The notes under the pieces were generated by a model, which ran no database searches, had not been told where the DNA came from, and worked only from the letters and a program-made list of their open reading frames with translations. 64,000 nt of DNA from Moesziomyces globuligerus (Eukaryota > Basidiomycota > Ustilaginomycetes > Ustilaginales > Ustilaginaceae), in NCBI GenBank assembly GCA_030849465.1, contig JARVLF010000008.1:62001-126000 (forward strand). Direction: 5' to 3'. Within the stretch, counting starts at the first letter, position 1. Each line of letters opens with the position of its first letter. Shown here in pieces: positions 40,783 to 53,715 of the stretch. The position numbers were made by a program, and so were the translations under genes.

Positions 40783-41293
40783 TTTTGCAAAGGTGAAGTA
40801 GGTCTCAAGCTCACGTGTCGGATATCGTTTGTATGTCTGTTAGAATGTCAGTGCTGCTTTGACGATCTGTGTGAGAACTGGAAGGCGTGGCCCGCACCCG
40901 CGCAGTGAAAGCGCGATGCGCCTCCGCGTTCGGCCGGACCTGCACCGCTTCACACGGAAGGACGCTTTGTGTGTCGAAACATCCGCGTTGCGTCGCAGTT
41001 TCCGTAGCTTTGCGGACGGATGTGATGTCCAGGGATGCTCTCGAGCGCAGTCGGTTGCGGCAAAGGTGGAGGAGGTGATGACGGGAAGTTTTAGCCAGGG
41101 TGGAGAGAGAGGGGCTCAGTTGAGGGGAAAAAAGGCATAATTTCGGGTCGAGTGGCGCGTGGCTTTGCGCTGCGGAGCGGCAAACGGACAAAGTGGTGTT
41201 GGAATCCGACTCCGGCTGGAACGCTTCCCTTTGCCAGACAACACCACTCAACGGGGGCCGCGCATCTGCAACGAGCGCACACGAGGCAGCACG
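40783..41293. other. NUO49 3' flank and CTK1-type kinase promoter
   Basis: About 510 bp between same-strand genes. The kinase frame remains open back to 41159, but without recognisable conserved residues. No motif stands out. Confidence 0.5.
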
Positions 41294-43630
41294 ATGCCGT
41301 CCGATCGATGGCAGCGGCGTCGCCACGACGAGCCCGCTCCACCCAAAGCGCGCCGCATCGATCAAACCGATGGCGCCGTCCCTTCGCTGACGATTCGAGG
41401 CGTCGCGGCCAAGCGCGCCAGCCCACCCCCGGCACCTGGGCAGCGAGGCAACGACGACGACAGATCACGCAGAGGCCGCAGCCCGGACTTGCTCGAAAGA
41501 ATCGCAAGCAGGAACGACGATGTTCCGGCAGGACCACGCGCGGATGCTGGCCGGTCAACAGCAGAGGCAAGGCGCGCAGCCACCAAGCTCGCCCCGCGCG
41601 GTCAGTATGATGATGCGGGAAGGCGGGTGGGTGACAAGTTGCAGACTTCGCCGCGCAGACGCGATGCGGATTCACGTCGTCACCGCCAGCGCTCCCCCTC
41701 TCCCTCTTACCACCGTCGACGTCGGGGCGAAGCCGAGCGTGACGATGATCGCGATGACCGCCGCCGCGGCGAGGCAAGAGCGTCGCATTCGACCCGCGAT
41801 CGCCCCGCACACCGCTCACCTAGCCCGGGCCCATCCAGCTCATCGGCACCACGCTGGGATCGGTCGAGCGACCGATACGACACCTACGACCGCCACCGAT
41901 CATCGCCGCGCTCCTCCGACCGATACGCTCCAGCGTCCCGTCGAGCCGCCCCGCCATCCGGGCCGCGCGCGGGAGACCCGGACTCGAGCCGGCGACGCCG
42001 CACACCGTCACCGACGCGGTCGGACACGTCGAGTCGCTCGTACCGTAGGGAGCGCGAGCTCGAGGCTACACGCCGACCTGCACGCGATCGTCCGGCTCGC
42101 TGGAAGATCGAGGGCCACGAGGCGGAGCGTGGCGGCGAGGAGCGCAGCAGCAGGCGAGACGGCGTGCGGGGCGATCGAAGGAGGTCGGCCGAACCGCGCC
42201 GACCCAGGACTCCGCCGCGCCATGGCCACAATTACGACGACGACGCCGACCGCGGACACGTGCTGTCGCGCAAATCGGCGCTGAGCCGGACGGCGGAGCA
42301 GGAGCAGTCCAACGGAGGGCGCAGACACGATGCGGAAGCCGAGCAGCGCAGCGTGCGCGGGAGCGGGTGGCAGACGGTGCGTCCCGGCTCGCGCCCCGAT
42401 GCAAGCGACTCGCGCTCGACGCCGGCACGCAACGGCAAGGCTAGCTGCGACGACGAGGCAGTCGTCGCGACGGAGGCGGCAGAGCCTGAGGAGCCTGCGC
42501 GGGCTGAGGCCGGGGAGGCGTACGAGAGCATCCACCAGGTCGGCGAGGGGACGTACGGGCAGGTGTTCAAGGCGCGGTCGGAGCGGACGGGTGCGCTGGT
42601 GGCGCTCAAGAAGATCCGGATGGACAGCGAGAAGGACGGGTTTCCGGTCACGGCGATGCGCGAGATCAAGCTGCTGCAGGCTTTGCGGCACGCCAACGTG
42701 GTGCGGCTGCACGAGATGATGGTGACGCGCGGCTCGCTCTACATGGTGTTTGAGTACATGGAGCACGATCTCAACGGCATCCTCGCGCATCCGCAGGTGC
42801 AGTTCACCCCAGCGCATCTCAAGTCGCTCGCCACGCAGCTGCTCTCGGGGCTGGCGTACCTGCACCGCAAGGCGGTTCTGCACCGCGATCTCAAGGGCTC
42901 CAACATCCTGCTCAACAATCAGGGCCGGTTGAAGCTGGCGGATTTCGGGCTGGCGCGGATGTACGCCAAGCGGAGGAGGGGCGACTATACGAACCGCGTG
43001 GTGACGCTGTGGTACCGGCCACCGGAGCTGCTGTTTGGCGCCACGCAGTACGGGTCCGAGGTGGACATGTGGGGCGCGGGATGCATCTTTCTGGAGCTGT
43101 TTGTCAAGAAGCCCGTCTTCCAGAGCGAGACGGAACTGGGTCAGATCTACGCGATCACCGAGATCCTCGGGCCCGTGACCAAGCGCGCGTGGCCTGACGT
43201 GGATCAGCTCGCGTGGTACGAGATGGTCAAGCCGTCGACGGCCGAGGGCGAGGATGCGGAGGAGGAGAAGGACTACGTTGCGGCAGCGTTTGGCAAGTAC
43301 ATGCCCGGTGCGGCGCTCGAGGTGGCCAGAGGACTGCTCGCGTACGACCCGCAAGGCCGGTGGAGCGCCAAGCAGGCGCTCGAAGCGCCGTACTTTCGGG
43401 ACGAGCCGCATGCCGAGCTGCCGGCCGGACTGCTGTCGGCGCTCGAGGGCGAGTGGCACGAGTTCGAGTCGCGCCGTGCAAAGAAGAAGGCGTCGGCGCA
43501 ACGGGGCACCGATCGGCTTGCGGTGGACGCTGGCTTGCCACCGACTCAACGCCGCGAGCCGGTGAGCCTGGCAAGTGCACCGGCCACGGCACCGCCCACA
43601 GGCCACAGCTCGCGCGTCACAGCCTCGTGA
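41294..43630 (+). CDS. CTK1/CDK12-type RNA polymerase II CTD kinase
   Basis: Predicted catalytic subunit of the elongation-phase CTD Ser2 kinase (CTDK-I / CDK12 group). The 778-residue, intronless protein has a 400-residue Arg/Ser/Asp-rich N-terminus with RS-like dipeptides, typical of Ctk1/CDK12/13. The kinase domain (about residues 410-700) has VGEGTYGQVF, VALKKIRM, FPVTAMREIKLL (PSTAIRE equivalent), HRDLKGSNILL, DFGLARMY and DYTNRVVTLWYRPPELL with the T-loop Thr. The KGSN in the catalytic loop and the YTNRVVTLWYRPPELL loop fit Ctk1/CDK9/CDK12 rather than cell-cycle CDKs. A basic tail with a low-complexity end follows. The ATG at 41294 is the first in a plausible context; the frame is open further upstream. 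CDK9/Bur1 is the main alternative. Confidence 0.88.
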   Translation: MPSDRWQRRRHDEPAPPKARRIDQTDGAVPSLTIRGVAAKRASPPPAPGQRGNDDDRSRRGRSPDLLERIASRNDDVPAGPRADAGRSTAEARRAATKLAPRGQYDDAGRRVGDKLQTSPRRRDADSRRHRQRSPSPSYHRRRRGEAERDDDRDDRRRGEARASHSTRDRPAHRSPSPGPSSSSAPRWDRSSDRYDTYDRHRSSPRSSDRYAPASRRAAPPSGPRAGDPDSSRRRRTPSPTRSDTSSRSYRRERELEATRRPARDRPARWKIEGHEAERGGEERSSRRDGVRGDRRRSAEPRRPRTPPRHGHNYDDDADRGHVLSRKSALSRTAEQEQSNGGRRHDAEAEQRSVRGSGWQTVRPGSRPDASDSRSTPARNGKASCDDEAVVATEAAEPEEPARAEAGEAYESIHQVGEGTYGQVFKARSERTGALVALKKIRMDSEKDGFPVTAMREIKLLQALRHANVVRLHEMMVTRGSLYMVFEYMEHDLNGILAHPQVQFTPAHLKSLATQLLSGLAYLHRKAVLHRDLKGSNILLNNQGRLKLADFGLARMYAKRRRGDYTNRVVTLWYRPPELLFGATQYGSEVDMWGAGCIFLELFVKKPVFQSETELGQIYAITEILGPVTKRAWPDVDQLAWYEMVKPSTAEGEDAEEEKDYVAAAFGKYMPGAALEVARGLLAYDPQGRWSAKQALEAPYFRDEPHAELPAGLLSALEGEWHEFESRRAKKKASAQRGTDRLAVDAGLPPTQRREPVSLASAPATAPPTGHSSRVTAS

Positions 43631-43756
43631 GCACCATTGCAATCCACATTGTCCTTGTCGAACAGCCCTGCGAGAGTGTGCCATGGAGTTGCTAGCTCCC
43701 GGTCGGTGAGGAGCGCGATTTTGAGCGCTAACTTAGTGTTAGCATGTAGCAAGTGA

Positions 43757-45760
<2,004 letters not shown>

Positions 45761-46495
45761 AGCCTCGCTCTCCCTTTGTTCGAACAGTCCGCCTCCCTCA
45801 TCTCTCTTGCCTTCTTTTTCCGCAAACAAGTTGTGGCACCCTCTCTGCGCTCCGAGCAGAAGGGGTGCGCGCGTATCCTTTTCTGTTCCGTAGCATACAT
45901 GCACTCTATGAATGATTTCCCTTTGGCTTTTGGATCCGAGAGAGAACGCAGGAGAGCGGTGAAGGGGGCGAGGGGGCGAGATGAGTTGCGTCGAGGGTAT
46001 TGGTGTGGCTGCGATCTGATCTGGAGAAACGAGCCAGCTTGGTTGTGTGTGCGTCGAGGAGATGGGAGTCGAGTCGAGGGAGGGCGAAGATGTGGAGTGC
46101 CAATGAGTGAATTTACGCGTGTGAAGGTCGTGAGAGACGCGACTGTTCGCGAGCGCGCGGCTACGAGCAACACACTCACCCACCTCGCGACGTTGGACTG
46201 CTCCATACCGCTTCCCGTCCCGCAACCCACACTGATCGTCGAGGCTGCCTGGTCGTCGTCAACTTCGCACAAAAAAGGCCGACTCCGACCGCAGGCCAGG
46301 TTGGGATAGATCGGCAGACACAGTTTTGCTGCCAAGGCTCGAAGCAGCGTTCGACGCAAGACCGCCATATCCTCGCCCATCGCGCTCCAGAGGCTTTGCT
46401 TGGTTGCTGCGCGCAGCTCACGAGGCTGGAGCTTCAACCGCTATCGAGCAGGCTAGATCACATCCACTACCTGGCCGGCGTCGCACTGGGAAGGC
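45761..46495. other. PEP4 3' flank and PSF1 promoter
   Basis: 735 bp containing the PEP4 3' UTR and the PSF1 promoter. TCCCTTTGT at 45771-45779 is the complement of the U. maydis pheromone-response element core, but it lies at the start of the PEP4 3' UTR and is probably chance. No gene is recognised. Confidence 0.5.
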
Positions 46496-47211
46496 ATGTT
46501 TGGCGACCAAGCGCTCAAGCTGGCCACGGAGGCCAAGGCGTGTCTGAACCTGGACACTGTCAAGCCATACAAGTAAGCAAGCGACTCTGGTGCAGTCTGC
46601 GCTGTTCTGTGTGCTGACGATGGACGTTTTGCGTTTGCAGTGATGAGGTGGTACGATCGGTGGTGCTCGAGACCAAGCAGCTGCACGCGCACATGCAGAC
46701 GCTTCTGTCGCTGCTCGAAACCGCGACCCCCACCGAACTCTCGGGCCTACAGTCGCAGCTGCTCATGCTTCACCTCGTCGTACAGGCAAACAAGCGCGCG
46801 CTGCTCATCTACCACAATGTCCGCTCAGACCTGCTCACCGCTTCGCTCACCGCAGCCCACTCGCTCCACACCCTCCTCGCCCGCGAGCCAGCCCTCAAGT
46901 CCGCCCTCGCCCCGCACGAGATGGACTGGCTCAAACACTACGCCGACCTCATCCACTCCACCAAGGTCGCCTACCTCGATCTAGCCCCCAGCCTCCACCT
47001 CGACGTCATGGATCTCCATCCAGACGAAAAACCCCCCACCAACCTCCTCGTCACAGTCAAAGTGCTAAAACCCCTCCAGGACGTCTGGCTCTCCCATGCC
47101 CAGACAGCTCCAAGCTCGTTCCAGAAGGATCAGACCCTCACCATCAGCCATGCCGACGTCAGACCCCTCATCAATAGAGGCTGGGTCGCTCTGCTCGATT
47201 CAGACCCCTAG
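46496..47211 (+). CDS. PSF1: GINS complex subunit PSF1
   Basis: Predicted subunit of the GINS tetramer, which with Cdc45 and MCM2-7 forms the replicative helicase. Exons are 46496-46572 and 46641-47211; the 68-bp intron (GTAAGC/GCAG) splits an Asn codon. The 215-residue product is close to the usual size of about 200. The N-terminus MFGDQALKLATEAK is characteristic of Psf1. The helical A-domain contains HLVVQANKRALLIYHNVRSD, where the family has NKR.LLAYH.R. The C-terminal B-domain NLLVTVKVLKPLQDV...LTISHADVRPLINRGWVALLD fits the expected small beta domain. The coding end lies 99 bp from that of the convergent homeodomain gene. Confidence 0.92.
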
Positions 47212-47310
47212 ACGTCGGTCGCAAACGAGGTCTACATTACCATGCATTAAATAAAACCCATCAAGCCCGGACCATGATGCATTTCGTGCGCGCCAAGCGC
47301 GGGCGCATCT

Positions 47311-49869
47311 CTAGGCTTCAGCAGCCTCTTCGCCGTCCGCATCGCGGTCCGATCCGGAATGCGCGACGTCGGCGGCTTGCGCGCCGTGCATGCCCGGTCG
47401 GTACGTGTTGCTGCGCGCGCGCCCGAGCGCGGCCTCTTCGTCCGAGACGCTTCCGCCCGCGCTGGCGTTGGTCCCGTCGCAGCCCGAGCCGCGTCTTGGT
47501 TCGGTGCTCTGTGCGAACGACGTGCGGTGCGTCGGCGTCTGGGCGCAGAAGGCATCCTCTTCGAACGACGTCATGCGCGCACCCGCACGCACGCCCTCGC
47601 CTGCTCCTCGCGTCTCGTCGACGTGCGAAAACCGTCGCGACGCCGCCAGCCCCTCGCTCGCCCCGGTCGTCTCGGCCGCTTCGGCAGCGCGGTACTCGGC
47701 GTACTCGTGCCTCGCCTCGCCGCCAAAGTGCGGGAGCGCCTCGATGCCAAAGTGCGCTTCGATCGGCGGCGGTGGCATGGCGTGCGACGTCGCGCTCCCA
47801 GCCTCCATCACTCCCGATACGGGCAGCGCATACGACGTCTCGGCCTGCATCGGCGGCATCGCGTACGCCATCTGTCCCTCCCATCCGTGCAGCGATGCGC
47901 TCCGCCCCGCGTCCATCGCCTCGCCCATCGCGCGCATCTCGGGCGCCAGACCCGCGTACGCCGCCCCGTCGATCCGCAGCGAGCCCAGGTCCACCGAGCT
48001 GCCCAGACCCGAGCGCGGACTCGCCTCGATCGACGACGCCACGCCGTACGGGCTGTAGCCGAGCAGATGCCGACCGGCGCTATCGAGCGAAGCCTCGGAG
48101 AGGTTCGTCGACACGCTCGCCGGGCTGTCAAACTCCCACGCCTCGGCGCCGCCGCGCGGCGTGCGGAACTGGTGCCACGGAGCCGCCTTGGCCACACTGC
48201 CGGCGGCCGCCATGGCCGGCGGCATCGGCATCGGCAGCGGATGGCCGTACACGTCGGTGCCGAATGCTTCGGCGGCCGCATCGACGGGCGGCGTCAGCGG
48301 ATCGATCGTGCGCGCGCCGATCGGATGGATGAGCCCAAAGTTGTCCGCCGTCGAGCCCGAGCCCGTGGGGATGTCGCCCGACGCCCTGCGCTCCGCATCG
48401 CGGAAGACGATCAGACGCTCGAGCACCTCGTTGCAGCGCGCGAGCGCCTGGACCGCCGCGCGCAGCTCCTCGTACGGTCCGTTGAGCACGTGTCTGCTAA
48501 CGGTCATCGCCTGGTGGTCTTCGGTAAAGTCCTCGCACTGGCGCCAGCTCACCTTGGGCTCGTCGGCGGCGCCGTTCTTGGCGGGCGCGGAGCGGAAGAC
48601 CTCCATGAAGAACGTCGGTGGCCGTTCCAGGTCGAGCACGAGCCGGCCGAGCGGCACGCGCACGCCCTCGGCGCGCTCGGCGATCGACGGACTCAGCGGC
48701 CCATCAAACGTCGCTCCGCGGATCGAGGTCCAGGCGATCTCGAGCTTGAAGCCGATCGACTCGGAGGTGAGGTACCACGTAAGCGACTGCAGCCGGCGCG
48801 AGAAGAAGCAGATGAGCGGCGAGACGCGGCGCCACGTCCCGATGCACAGCGCCGACGTGGGGATCGCCGTCACCGACGGCGTCGTCTCGTCGCGCGGACG
48901 CGCGGCGCCGGCGCGGAACGCCTTGTCGTCGGCGCGGTGCGCGTACGACTTCTTGCGGCCCGAGTCCGAGGTATCACCGCGCCGCTCGATCGTCTTGACC
49001 TTGGCACGGCGGTTCTGAAACCACACCTGGACGCTGCGCTCGGGCATGCGTAGCTTGCGCGAGAGCTCGAGTCGCACCCGTCCCGTCGGATTGCGGTTCT
49101 TCTCAAAGAACGCCTCGAGGCTACGCAGCTGGTCGGGCGTGCACTTGTTGCGCTTCTTGCGCCCGCGCGGCCGGAACGCCGCCGAGAGCTTCTTCTTCTC
49201 CGGCGGCAGGTCCGAGTCGGTGCTGTCCTCGTACGAGTCGTTGTCCGCACTCGAACCCGCCTGGAACGGCAGGTTCTCGATCAGCGCCAAGCCATCGAGC
49301 GAGTCCGAGGCGCGTGGCTCGCCCGCCGCTTGGCCGCCCAACTCGAGGTCACCATTGAGCCCGATCGCGAGCCCCGAATCGTCCTTGAGGCCCAGCGAGT
49401 TCGACGGCCCTCCGTAGGCGTAATCCAGCTCAAAGTTGGCGTGGTTCGGCAGAGGCTGTGGATAGCCGAGGTTGTGAGGCTGTGCAGGAGCCGCGTCCCA
49501 GAAATGCTGTTGGTGGTGGTGCTGAGCAGGGTGGTTGGGCGAAGGTGTGTGGTTGGCGGGCATGAGCGGGCCTGTTTGGTCTCCGGGCCAGTACATGGAG
49601 AGTTGCGCCGGCTCGTACGTGCGGCCGAACTCGTCGCGCGGCACATCGAGCGGGTCGAGCCGGCGCAGGTCGTGATGGCTGGCTCTTTGCATGACTTGCA
49701 TGGAGGAGGAGGAGGCGGCCTCGTGCGGCGGGCGCTCTTCGTGCCTGAGTGTCGGCGAGGTGATGGTCTTGATCGACGTCTGCGAGTCGCTACGACGACG
49801 AGGAGCGAGTGCGGCGGCGTTGGCTTTGGTCGCTTGCGCGGCGGCGGCACGTTGCGGCCTGTGTGACAT
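47311..49869 (-). CDS. Homeodomain transcription factor (Phx1/Htf1-like)
   Basis: An 852-residue, intronless nuclear regulator. The homeodomain lies at about residues 235-295: a basic arm GRKKRNKCTP, helices around LRSLEAFFEKNRNP, and the recognition helix RSVQVWFQNRRAKVKT. It is of the typical 60-residue class, not the TALE b-mating type class. A conserved-looking region at about 333-490 (ALCIGTWRRVS, LTWYLTSESIGFKLEI) resembles the regulatory domain next to the homeodomain in ascomycete Phx1/Htf1 proteins, which act in stationary-phase survival or conidiation; that match is from memory. The N-terminus is His/Pro/Gln-rich and the C-terminal 350 residues are Ala/Gly/Ser-rich. The frame is open upstream to an ATG at 50247 (126 more codons), but the start at 49869 gives a cleaner N-terminus. 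Target genes are unknown. Confidence 0.88.
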   Translation of the reverse strand: MSHRPQRAAAAQATKANAAALAPRRRSDSQTSIKTITSPTLRHEERPPHEAASSSSMQVMQRASHHDLRRLDPLDVPRDEFGRTYEPAQLSMYWPGDQTGPLMPANHTPSPNHPAQHHHQQHFWDAAPAQPHNLGYPQPLPNHANFELDYAYGGPSNSLGLKDDSGLAIGLNGDLELGGQAAGEPRASDSLDGLALIENLPFQAGSSADNDSYEDSTDSDLPPEKKKLSAAFRPRGRKKRNKCTPDQLRSLEAFFEKNRNPTGRVRLELSRKLRMPERSVQVWFQNRRAKVKTIERRGDTSDSGRKKSYAHRADDKAFRAGAARPRDETTPSVTAIPTSALCIGTWRRVSPLICFFSRRLQSLTWYLTSESIGFKLEIAWTSIRGATFDGPLSPSIAERAEGVRVPLGRLVLDLERPPTFFMEVFRSAPAKNGAADEPKVSWRQCEDFTEDHQAMTVSRHVLNGPYEELRAAVQALARCNEVLERLIVFRDAERRASGDIPTGSGSTADNFGLIHPIGARTIDPLTPPVDAAAEAFGTDVYGHPLPMPMPPAMAAAGSVAKAAPWHQFRTPRGGAEAWEFDSPASVSTNLSEASLDSAGRHLLGYSPYGVASSIEASPRSGLGSSVDLGSLRIDGAAYAGLAPEMRAMGEAMDAGRSASLHGWEGQMAYAMPPMQAETSYALPVSGVMEAGSATSHAMPPPPIEAHFGIEALPHFGGEARHEYAEYRAAEAAETTGASEGLAASRRFSHVDETRGAGEGVRAGARMTSFEEDAFCAQTPTHRTSFAQSTEPRRGSGCDGTNASAGGSVSDEEAALGRARSNTYRPGMHGAQAADVAHSGSDRDADGEEAAEA

Positions 49870-52800
49870 GTCGACACCAGTCGCCACCGACGTCGCATCC
49901 AAAGACGCAAGGCGAAAGCGGATAGGGAGCGGACGAAAGATGCGGATCGATCCCGCAGATAAGGGGATGGCGCAGAAGCCGAGAAGGGGGGGAAAGGATG
50001 GAGCGCGCAGAGACGGAGGTATTTGGGAGGTCAGTAACCAGCCCAGCTGCAAGAAGCTCAATCCCGACGTGCATCGAGCAACGATGCCTTGGTGTTTCCG
50101 CGCCTCAGCGGTCCCCCGTGCCCTGCCGCCGCGTTGCGGCCTGGCAGTGACAAGGCCAAAGCTCAACCGACGGAGGCTGCATGCGAGAAAAGGGTGCAAG
50201 GGTGCCGGGTGCGGGCGACGGGCGAGCTTAGTTGCTCGCTCGCGCACACAGATGTGCCCTCTCGGAGGGAGAAGGCTTGCTCAGTGTGTGGGAACGCTGG
50301 CGGGGGGCTACTGATCTGGGCCGGATATGCGCGAGTGTGTGGGGCTTGGCCGCGCGCGAGGCTCGAGGACGCAAGCTGCAACCAGATGCATCTGACTCTT
50401 TTGCAGCCCACCCAACAACGCATTGTGGGGGACAGGAGCAACAGCGTGCAGATTCCTGGGAGGAAGCCAGATTGCGGGCAGTGGCGAGCACGCAAGGCGA
50501 CGGAAGAGCGCAGGACGCCAACCGGTCCAACTTCGGTGCTGGACGCCAGCAAGCCATGGCGTGGCCCCCGCCAGCTCGACCGAGAGCCAGAGCTTAATGG
50601 GGGGAACGAAAGACGACGACCAAGGGGAGCTTGTTCGGTGTGCATGCGGGAGCAGGCTCGGTTTGGCCAGGCACACCCAGGCACTGGAGGCGTCGATCGA
50701 CGCGCGAAACCAACCAACTCGAAGCTCGACGCGGCCGGGCGTGGGACCGAGCTGCACCGCTTGCAAAGCGTGATGCTCTTCCCAAGACACCGTACCCCCC
50801 ATACGTGCTCTGTGGCTCAGCCGCTGCCCGACCGCCACACGTGAGCCGTGCGCTCAAGGTTCGGCGGAAAGCATAGCAGCGCGTCTCCACCCACTGTCGC
50901 ACGTGCATGGTCGAGCTCGCGCGGCCCGCCGCCGTGCGGTCTCCCAAATGAAGCTCGCACGCTTGCTGGCAAAGCAGGTGGGCTGGCGACATGGCAGCCC
51001 ACGCCAGTGCTGGCCGAAGGACAACAGACAATCGCACCAACTTCATTTGGCCACAAGACGGCTGGTCGGCAATAACGCGCTTGTGCGGACGACAGCCTCG
51101 AAGAGGGCAAGGAGGCGTGGGAAGCGCGAGCGTTGACAATGTTCCGACACCCAACCAAGCTGCAGGAATCACATGAACTCACCAAGGTTGTTGGCAACGT
51201 ACCGACGACGAGCGGTGACCAGCAGTGGTGGACGAGTCGGGATCGATCGGACGGTTGGTGGAGATGCAGGACAAGAAGCAACGAGATTCAACGGGGGGGA
51301 CCAGTTGGGCTTGGCAACGGTCGCGTCTTTATCCAAAGCGACGAGTGGGACCTTGCATGGGCAACGTGGAGAGAGAGCGAGCGAGAGAGAGTTATGGATA
51401 GCGGCAGGGCGGCTTGAGAAGAGCCTCTGCGAGAACGAAGTCATGGCGAACGGCTGGGCCAAGGCAAGCAAAGCCGATGGCGGGTTCGGAGAGGGTGGGT
51501 TTGAAACGGGACGAGGCTGCAGACGGCGTACGCGCGAGAAGGACCGTGCTGCGCGCGGGGTCCGTGAGTCTGCTTGACGGCTGGATCGGAAAAGGAGCCT
51601 GAAGTGCGCATGTTGGGCTCGTGCGTACGGGCGTCAGGTGAATATCGTCGGGGGCGGATGGATCGGAGCACCTGATGGACATGAAGGTGGAGCCACCAAG
51701 GGGCCACAGAAGCCGCTTCCGCTTTGGTGGAAGTCTCGCGGGAACATCAACGCGCAAGAGGAGGCACGAGCTGTACGCGACCTGTCGAGCCAATCGCCAC
51801 ACGTCGCACGAGGCGAATAAGCGAGAATGGTCAATGTGAGAAATGCATTTTCCACCGCAGCGGATGGCTGCAGCGGATGTCAGATGGAGATCGCGGCGAT
51901 GAGGATGGAAGAGGTAGGGGCTGTCAGCTAAGCTCTGTCCGGCTGTTCTAGAAGGGGCCAAGTCAAAAGGTTGTGCGACTTTAGCCGAGCTCACGATGAA
52001 GGCAGAACCGCGCGAGCCTGACATGGCCTCATCCCACGCCAACGTCGAGATGAGCTAGCGAAGAGGAGTCTTGATGTGCCATGTCGAAGATCAGAGTCAA
52101 ATCACAAGGGCATCTGCGGTGCTCACATAGCAGGAGTGTCGAACGATTGATAACATTGATTCATGGGGAGCGCACTCGTGCGTGCCCAAGGCGCGAGAAG
52201 CTGCGGCCAGAAGCGAACTCTATTTGTTCATGTGTTGGAGGGCGTAGCGGCGATCTCGCCCCTAAGTGACGTTGCGGCGATGCGGCGGGATCGGCGCATG
52301 ACCCAAGCAGAGAACCGAGCGTTGGTCAAAGCATGCATGAAAGGGCCCCGGCGTTCGATGTGCGCCACTCCTTGTTGGCACGCTATTCATCCGCAGAACA
52401 GGCGGAGCCGTGGATGGCCTGTTCGGATCGCTGCGCTACCGCCTATCATGGTGTCCCAGCAGCGGCAGCGAGCGCATTGAAGGGTGCCGCTGCCTTTGAT
52501 TTGCATGGCTTTCACGCCAGCAACCGCACTGTCAAAGGCAAGAGCATCCGCCGGCATAGGGGTAAGGATCCGATCGCGAGCAGTTGCATCGCCGATTGCG
52601 GTGCTGGTCGAGCTCGATACGAAAAAGAGCGTCGCCAGGGATTGCCGGTCGGAGCGTCGCCGCCTTGTTGGACCGGTGAGCGGTCCGCACTCCGTACGTC
52701 GCGTTGCGGCAGTCGGGCCGAATTTGGCTCGCAGTGCACTCACTCAGGCTGGCTGGCGTGAGATCTCACAGCTCGAGCTCAACGCGTGCGCTGTTCTGTG

Positions 52801-53292
52801 CGTAAAGACGGCAGCGTATGTCCGAACTGGCTCGCTCTCGGAGTTCTGCCGGTCGCAGGGCCGGGCGAGTGAGAAGGCCAGAAAAAAACAGTTGGGGCAA
52901 AATGGCCACCCAAGTGGAGGCGGCGGTGCGAGGTGGAGGAGCGAGAGCGGAATCACGCCTTGTTTGGACGCGCTGCAGCTGATGGGCTTATCAGTGGGAA
53001 ATCATCGATTGCAGCTGCACGACTCAGATCCAGCCAGCGGCCCGATCAGCATTTGCCTCATCCGCTCCAACTTTGTCTCTGTGTGCCCCTGATCTCGTGA
53101 CGGCATGAGCTTGAGTGTAGATGCTGCTTTCCATGAGCAACTACTGAGTGCCAAGCAAGTGCATCGGGCTGTTCCGAAAACATTGTAGCCGCTTGGGGAT
53201 TTTTCGCGGACTGCACGGCCAAGTGCCCAACGGCAGATGGGATTCGCGGTGACGACAACGCGCTGATCCGGCTTACGGGCAGACGGCCGCAA

Positions 53293-53325
53293 GCTGAGAG
53301 CGGGCTGAGAGCGGGCTGAGAGCGA
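53293..53325. repeat. 11-bp tandem repeat, three copies
   Basis: Unit GCTGAGAGCGG at 53293-53303, 53304-53314 and 53315-53325 (last base changed), about 700 bp upstream of ZWF1. Confidence 0.85.
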
Positions 53326-53676
53326 GCGCGGCGCGTGGCCGAAGCACAACGTCACTCGTCGATTTCGCACATCTCAACCCAACTCGAGCAAGCGGTCGGA
53401 AATTGCAACCAGAGTGGCTGCAGCTGGCCAAAGCAGAGTCGGCAAATTGGCGTCCGTGCCCGCGTCTCAGCAGCTGGGCTCACTCAAAAAGTGCTATTTT
53501 TCCCACTGGGTTGTCACTCTGTCAGCTCAGCGCGCCGGGGCTAAGCCGAAGCGGCTGAGTGCCAGCCACGGTAGCCGGGATGCACTGAGTGCGACTGTGA
53601 CGCAGACTCCGAGTGGAGCAGACCGCAAATCTTCTCGTTGGGCCGTGGGGGCGTTGGAGGCTCGCTTGGCCCCACC

Positions 53677-53678
53677 GC

Positions 53679-53711
<33 letters not shown>

Positions 53712-53715
53712 TGAG
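53677..53715. repeat. CTG trinucleotide repeat
   Basis: A run of CTG triplets interrupted by two GTG steps, about 300 bp upstream of the ZWF1 start and therefore in promoter or leader. Confidence 0.85.

Noticed and set aside
8076..43630. A functional cluster of CTD kinases (KIN28 and CTK1 type) in one window
   Set aside because: They are 32 kb apart with unrelated genes between; no shared promoter or orientation supports a cluster.
42008..43684. 558-codon minus-strand open frame across the CTK1-type kinase
   Set aside because: Shadow of a conserved kinase on the plus strand; Arg/Leu-rich product without family features.
45771..45779. TCCCTTTGT, complement of the smut pheromone-response element ACAAAGGGA
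   Set aside because: A single copy just behind the PEP4 stop codon, with no clustering and no mating gene nearby; probably chance.
45761..46309. 183-codon in-frame extension after the PEP4 TGA
   Set aside because: Context TGA-AGC is not a known strong readthrough signal and the extension has no conserved or targeting sequence.
47311..49869. b mating-type (bE/bW) homeodomain gene
   Set aside because: The homeodomain is of the typical class, there is no paired divergent homeodomain gene, and the neighbours are PSF1 and ZWF1.
50089..50844. 251-codon plus-strand open frame in the homeodomain/ZWF1 spacer
   Set aside because: Overlapped by open frames of similar size on minus, no motif or leader-like context; treated as chance in GC-rich DNA.
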